Positions 58,172 through 64,000 of a stretch of 64,000 bases of DNA are shown here, one piece after another; position 1 is the first letter of the stretch; every line of letters starts with the position of its first letter. The stretch lies in the NCBI GenBank assembly GCA_005784505.1, contig VCAZ01000237.1:275042-339041 (forward strand), read 5' to 3'. The notes beneath the pieces are model-generated. The model was not told where the DNA came from. It ran no database searches and saw nothing but the letters and a program-made list of their open reading frames with translations. The translations under genes and the position numbers were made by a program. This DNA is from Bagarius yarrelli (taxonomy: Eukaryota; Chordata; Actinopteri; Siluriformes; Sisoridae).

Positions 58172-61100
58172 TTGAAAGGTGGTGTATTAGGAGAACTTAA
58201 ACCGAACTATAAAAAAAATAGGATTTTAAACATTAGTATATTTATTTTGTTAAAAGAATTCATATAAATAAACCTGCATAATTACGAGCTCCTGTATGTC
58301 AGGTTGACTTTATATTTATCATCATTTATTTTGTTGTTTGATTGTGTTTTATAGATCGCACTCACTTGTTCACTTTATAGGTTTTTCATCACTATTACAG
58401 TGTGTGTAGTTTATACACTGGGAAAGAATCCCAGCGCTCTAAGGAGCGCCATACGATCGGTAGCCTGTGGGCAGGTGAGACTGCGAAGTGTGACATCACC
58501 GATGTTCCTCCATAAACCCCTCCCCTTCGTCCTTCCCCAGATTAACCCTTTACTGTTCATGGTGACGGTTATTTCTGATGATTAGTTTTATTTGTTGTTG
58601 AATGCATCCAGCACGAATCCACGCTGCATAAATCCCACGTGCTGAACTTTACCACTGCAGCATCACAGAAGAACACAGATCTGATTTACTGTGAATTTAC
58701 ACTCAGATTTCCAGAGAAATTATTGGTGCTAAAGTTTTTCTGCAAAGCGCATTAGAGAGTGGATTACGCCAACACCCAGCGGGATCACTGTACCTCCCAT
58801 AAAACCAGATGTTCGACTGATAAAACCCTACTGTTTCCAAAAAGTACACATTTATTACAGTCTCAATCTTTCTTCAATTTAACTTCAAGTAATTAGCATG
58901 ATCTTAATGAAGTTTAATAGATTATTAATAGAAACTATACACTTTTATGCTACAGAGATTTTGTATGAATGTTCCATCGGTTTTTGTGGCTCTTTTAAAG
59001 ATTATGTAATAGAAAATAGCCACGATAAAATTATTATTAAATGATTATCTAAATAGATCTGTATATTTCTACGTCTTGATGTATTTAATCATAAACTTTC
59101 AGGCCTTCTATTTTGTTACATAAAGATACAGAGCAAGGAATAAACCACAAAACGTTAACGAATCTGTCATTTTATTCGAAAATCAAGCTTTTGAAAGGTT
59201 TCTGTAGTGGAACAAATGCGAATTTGTCAGTACAACCTGTATTTTTCAAACAAAAGATTCTTTAGATTATTACCCTATTGTCATTAGCGTAGGAGAGGGG
59301 TGTGGTTATTATTAATTGATTTTCCAACATTCCCACGTAAATATAGGGGGAAACAATGTTAGAAATGAAATACATAGTGAAATTTTACGCGTGAATCTGA
59401 TTTTTCACAAATTTTGCTAAACGCCGCTTTCGAGCTCCACGTCAGCGCGCGAGGAAGGAAAGAACCCTCTATTAACAGATCTTAACGGACATGTCCACTA
59501 ATTTGTCGGCACTCTAATCTATGGTTGCTGATCTCGGCAGTACAGACCGACCGATATTGATATTTTTACTGTTGATGTGAGCGATAACTCCATAATAATA
59601 TGCAAAACTGATCTCTATTAATTGTTTATTTCTGTTTTCGACCCAAAATGTGTAGATGTGTTCATAGTGATTATGACAGTGTCGCACGCGATGCCGCAAT
59701 ACACACGTGTATGTTTATGTAAAGTACATGCCAATAAGCCTTTAGCTAGTGCATGCACAATGATTCGTTTAGTTACACAAAGCGTAATTCTGTTATTTAC
59801 TAGTTAAGAAGAAAAAAACGAATCCGTGGTTTGTGGTAGCATGAAGTAAAACTGGATTATAGTCAGAAAGGTTAGGACTGAACTCTGAAACAACTCCCAG
59901 TAAATACTGTAAAAACGTTAAAATCATACAATATTTTTCAGTCAATAATAAAATCGATATAACTGATATAATATCATTCAATCTGTAATGTTACTTTTAA
60001 TAAGCTGTTGCTATGAACAAACTCGCGATCACCAAGTCGCTCAGGGAGATTTTCCGTCATACTTTTTAAAACTATATCCTACTAAAACTACACAAACTCC
60101 AGATTTAAATGAAGCACATCATAAATTCCAGGTGACGTCGAACAGCTCGTCCGTTTCCAGACTTTTAAAAGATCACAGTAAACACAATCAAAAGCAAAAA
60201 CCTAAACCAAACGCTGACACTTCTTATCCAACTGGACATATTTAAAGCTGCGGTCCGGAACTTTTTTGTGTTAAAAAAAAAAAAAAAGATTTAAAAGAAA
60301 TGATTGAGTTGAATCGAGTTTATTACCAGCAGTGTTTTAAACTCTCTATATCGTAGCCTGATTCATAACATGTTTTATAATTAAAGCCGGAAATAAGAAC
60401 ACGGCGTCGTCTGTCTCTGCATCATTACATCACGTCTGTAAACATAAAGAACGAGTCCTGGCTATATCGCATATAGAATGCTAACGCTAACACTAATACA
60501 CACGCAGTCACACAATGCTGATGTTGTGAAAGGAACAATTTTGGAAAAAAAAAGTATAATAATCATAATAATTTGCATGGTTTGATGTGATCTGAGTTCA
60601 TTACCGATCGCTAGCATGATTAATTTTTCTTTTATTTATTTATATATATATATAGTCTGCAGTGAATATGTGATTCCAAAGTGCAATATTCACACTGACA
60701 ACCCCCCCCCACACACACACATACACACACACACTGCAAAACATTAGATTAATCCATGCGTAAGTGCCCGCGCTGACGCACCACTCGTGAAGATGCAAAT
60801 TCTGCTAAAACCTGTAATTACAGCTTTCAAACAGAGATGGCGACAAAGAGGCAAAATTGACAGACTGCAGCTTTAAACAGTAACTGATGATGCTGGAGTT
60901 TTAACACTACTGTCTTTCTTCAACACCGGTGCTACACATATCATCATCATCATCGTCATCATCATCATTCGTATTATTGTTATTTAATAGGTCTTAAAAT
61001 TAGAATGAACTTTTTCCTCCTGTGTAAGTTACAGGATCTCCGTATATATATTTATGTATCTTCAGCAGATCTACTGAATGTTCATCGGGTTTAATGTACT

Positions 61101-61450
61101 CAATTTACTTGAATCAGTGTTAAAAAAAATAAAATAAAATAAATAAATAAAGTGCTATTTCTCCACACTTTGAATCCGGAACCCGGTTGTTTCCAGGTCG
61201 AAGTGCTGTATCTTGGTGCCGTTTTAATAAAAAAAAAATATATATATATATTTACTTTGTATTATTGGAATTTAACTCTAGTGTTGTATAAGATGTGTTT
61301 GCATGACGGTATCCAGCCTGTTACTGTACGACTTTAGAGACACGTCCTTGATGAATGTGAGTGCATCTCTTGTAAAAATATAATGCTTAAGAAAATTAAA
61401 GATTCCTCTGAAAGGTTAACTTGTGTTTCTGGAGTTAATTAATGATATAC
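58172..61450. other. AT-rich intergenic sequence
   Basis: No recognisable gene. It holds short simple repeats, for example ATC/GTC triplets near 60940-60970 and TA runs near 60642 and 61240. Open frames here are all below 90 codons and without known motifs. Confidence 0.55.
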
Positions 61451-61453
61451 TGT

Positions 61454-61454
<1 letters not shown>

Positions 61455-61522
<68 letters not shown>
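61455..61522. repeat. (AT)n microsatellite
   Basis: About 33 AT units with one slip, self-complementary and therefore cruciform-prone. Confidence 0.95.
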
Positions 61523-61559
61523 CCTTGTTTTGTTTTAATAGGAAGCTGATACAGATTCA

Positions 61560-62040
61560 CATTTACATCGTTCGACAGGCGCTTTTATGGACGACTTACA
61601 TTATTTTATTATAAAAACAATTAACCAATTAGAGTTTAAGGGCCTTGCTCAGGGGCCCAGCAGTAAATGTTAACGCCTTTATTTTGTCACATTTACTTTT
61701 TACAGCAGAGTGAAATTTTTTCGCATAGTAACATAGTTAAGTGGTTGGGTTATCAGCTATGATACAGCGCCCCCTGGAGCAGGAAGGGTTAAGTGTCTTG
61801 CTTAAGGACGTATCATGGTGTTGGCTTGAACCCAGGTGTTTCTGGTCTTCAGATCAACAGCTGGCAGTGGTGGAGCTTGAACCCAGATCTTCCTGGTCTC
61901 CAGATCAGCAACTCTTAAGCCACCACTGCCCCTAACCCTAGTAACTTGTAGTAGTAACTTGGTGTACTGAGAATCAAACCCAAAATCTTCCAGTTAGCAG
62001 TCCAACACCTTAACCACTGCACCACCACCACCGCCCCTGC
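61560..62040 (-). mobile_element. SINE family A interrupted by a family B SINE
   Basis: The tail and centre of family A ('aagggccttgctcaggggcc' at about 61638) stop at about 61672, and its head ('atcttccagttagcagtcca') resumes at about 61940-62035. Between them lies a reversed family B copy with 'acagcgccccctggagcagg'. Both elements point the same way. Confidence 0.75.
61675..61930 (-). mobile_element. SINE family B copy (inserted)
   Basis: Reverse complement of the family at 24195-24425: tail 'ttattttgtcacatttac', then the CTCF-like core near 61767-61785, then a head in which the segment 'cttgaacccag' occurs twice (about 61827 and 61877), so the head is partly duplicated. Confidence 0.7.
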
Positions 62041-63467
62041 TACATTTCTTGTGTTTTTATAGTTTTTATCAAATGTATTGGAACAATATAGGACAAATCT
62101 GTTGGTGTTTTTTAAATACATTGAAGACATTTAGATTTAAGATCATAAGATTAACATCCTTCACGTCCTGATATATTCAACTCGTATTTATCGTAATGGG
62201 TTTGGAAACTTGGAACATGGTTTCACACCCCATGATTTTGCCTACAAAAGTATTAAAACAACTGAAGCGTAAAGCTACAACGTATTAAAACCGACGCAAA
62301 GTCCCAAAAAATCGCATATTATTACTTAATTCTGTACTACCTTATAAGTTCGTTTGCACTTTCTGAGCATTAATAAATAGAGTGTGATTATCGGTGATTA
62401 TGAATCAAATTGGGATGTACTACATCCTCCATGTTAATATTGATCACATGACCTACGAACGTCACAGCAGTGTGAATATAAAGTGTGGTAATGTTTAAAG
62501 TGTGATGATGATAAAGGAGTGAAATTTAACTACAATGAACAATGTTTTTTATCCTGAAGTATTAAAGTTACTTTAAACTCCGGTAAAGACGACGTGGCGC
62601 CGCTTTCTTTCCTCCATTTTGGAATGTTTTCATGGGATCATGGGACAGTAAAGTGTCCATCAGAAGTGTATTTCAGAATCCAGGAAGAAGTAGTAGATCA
62701 TTTGGGAACTTCACACACACACTGATTTACACATAGTAAAGATTCAGACATATGAAGCATCACTGATATCATCAAACTTCTTCTTCTGATTATTTAAATT
62801 CAGTCCAGTTGGCAGTGTGTGTTCTGAACTATCATCTTACTGTATGATGACCTTCTCTTAAATGTGTTTCTGTCAACTGTTTAATTGATTAATGAATGAT
62901 TAATGTGCCTTTTCCAGAAGTAACCATAAAGTCTGATTCATGGCACCACCTCCATGTTTCACAAATGAGCCTTCTTCTTCTTCTTCTTCTTCTCCTTTTA
63001 GGGGGTCTCCACAGCGAATCATCTGTCTCCACCTAACCCTATTCTCTCCATCCTCTTCACTCACACTAACTTCATGTCCTCGTTTATCGTATATCCTCAA
63101 ATACCTCCTCTTTGGTCTGTTATAAATAAATCATAAGCCCATGCTTCCGTTTGTCAAACTTTGCTGTTTTGGTCACTTTAGTACAGGTTCCTCTTGGTTC
63201 TGTGGACAAAGTTCTGTGCAGAGCCTAGAACTTCACTCTAATGATGACAACAGCAGCAAGTTGAGGTCGTCACCTCGTTCGAGGACATTATGAATAAAAC
63301 AAAAGTTGTTTAATTGCTCGAGTAACACAATGTATATCTCTGGCACACTAACATGCTTAAATGTTATAGTGACCATATGTTATAAATATAAACTTCAATG
63401 TAGTTAAAAACATTTTTTTTCAAAGGTGAAAAATAGACTTGGAAAAAGGGAATCAAAATCAACGTGT

Positions 63468-63512
<45 letters not shown>

Positions 63513-63840
63513 ATTTGTATGAATTTAAATTCAGATTCAGATTCAGACGATTGTACGATTAATCGAAACTGTTGTATAACAATGAATCTGGCAACCCGTT
63601 TAAAAGGACTGCGGTTTGTTTTTACGGAACTACTTTCGTGTTCCTCCGATTACGGACTAGTAGTTCTTCACCTACAGTTTTATCGCATATTTAAACGTTA
63701 TTTTGCTAATTTCGCTAACAATGTTTCCTTTTTAATTCCACCAATCGGTGTTTATATAAATTATATGAAGTTTAAGTTTGAAAATAACAAAAACATTAAA
63801 CTCCAGTTTTAGACATTGATGTGCGGCCCATTCTTTTTCC
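62041..63840. other. Intergenic sequence at right side
   Basis: No gene recognised. Contains a (TTC)n run near 62968-62995 and an (AAT)n run at about 63472-63510. Confidence 0.55.
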
Positions 63841-63848
63841 CATGGACG

Positions 63849-64000
63849 GCCGCCATCTTGAATTTTAATGTTGATTTTTTAAAGTGTAGCTAAGTTTTGA
63901 TATATGATTAATATTTTTAAGCGTCGTATTAATTTATATCACAGTGAGAGATTCACGTCTGATTCGTCATGGCAGACAACGACTAAGTGAGTATTTAGTT
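63849..64000 (+). promoter_or_regulatory. Possible promoter and first exon of next gene
   Basis: GCCGCCATCTTG at 63849-63860 is a strong YY1-type motif. A donor-like gtgagt follows at 63987. The only ATG nearby (63970) is closed by a stop after five codons, so any exon here would be non-coding or have a very short upstream frame. The window ends too soon to decide. Confidence 0.3.

Noticed and set aside
63970..63987. ATG at the right edge as a start codon
   Set aside because: Its frame closes after five codons (TAA) right at the donor-like site, so it cannot start a conventional protein.

Overview
The window is vertebrate nuclear DNA, most likely from a teleost fish. It is AT-rich between genes, full of long dinucleotide and tetranucleotide arrays, and carries many copies of a tRNA-headed SINE whose tail ends in the teleost-typical stretch 'taagtcgctctggataagg'. 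Coding exons are short and spliced; there is no bacterial operon, CRISPR array or viral gene. I recognise four protein genes from memory of their vertebrate families: AP1G1 and ATXN1L on the minus strand, ZNF821 and HSBP1 on the plus strand. AP1G1, ZNF821 and ATXN1L are also neighbours on human chromosome 16q22.

Layout. 1-4856: flank and putative 3' UTR of AP1G1. 4857-14744: AP1G1, 22 coding exons read without a single frame break (817 codons), plus a non-coding first exon near 22.5 kb. Two of its introns each contain a box C/D snoRNA of SNORD71 type, whose guide matches 5.8S rRNA around U14. 22.5-26.4 kb: spacer between the divergent AP1G1 and ZNF821 starts, with CRE, YY1-like and CTCF-like motifs. 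26441-35595: ZNF821 (C2H2 fingers plus STPR repeats); its last exons contain several frame breaks. 35.6-47.4 kb: spacer between the convergent ZNF821 and ATXN1L ends, with degenerate SINE copies and a strange C/A-rich zone at 40.7-43.5 kb. 47460-50177: ATXN1L in two coding exons, the second with one frame break, and a 5' exon near 52.1 kb next to a perfect CRE. 54269-57316: HSBP1, three coding exons, whose second intron is an AT-AC intron with U12-type signals. 57.3-64 kb: repeats, a nested SINE and a possible new promoter at the right edge.

The genes do not form one pathway: AP1G1 is a clathrin adaptor at the trans-Golgi network, ATXN1L a nuclear co-repressor, ZNF821 a nuclear zinc-finger protein and HSBP1 a small coiled-coil regulator of heat shock factor. 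The most interesting points are the duplicated snoRNA with a conserved D'+5 target, the AT-AC intron in HSBP1, the 14-3-3/ULM-like RRWSTP motif in fish ATXN1L, the sense-strand bias of every long TC tract, and the cluster of frame breaks between about 31 and 48.6 kb. The last may be local assembly error or real decay of ZNF821.
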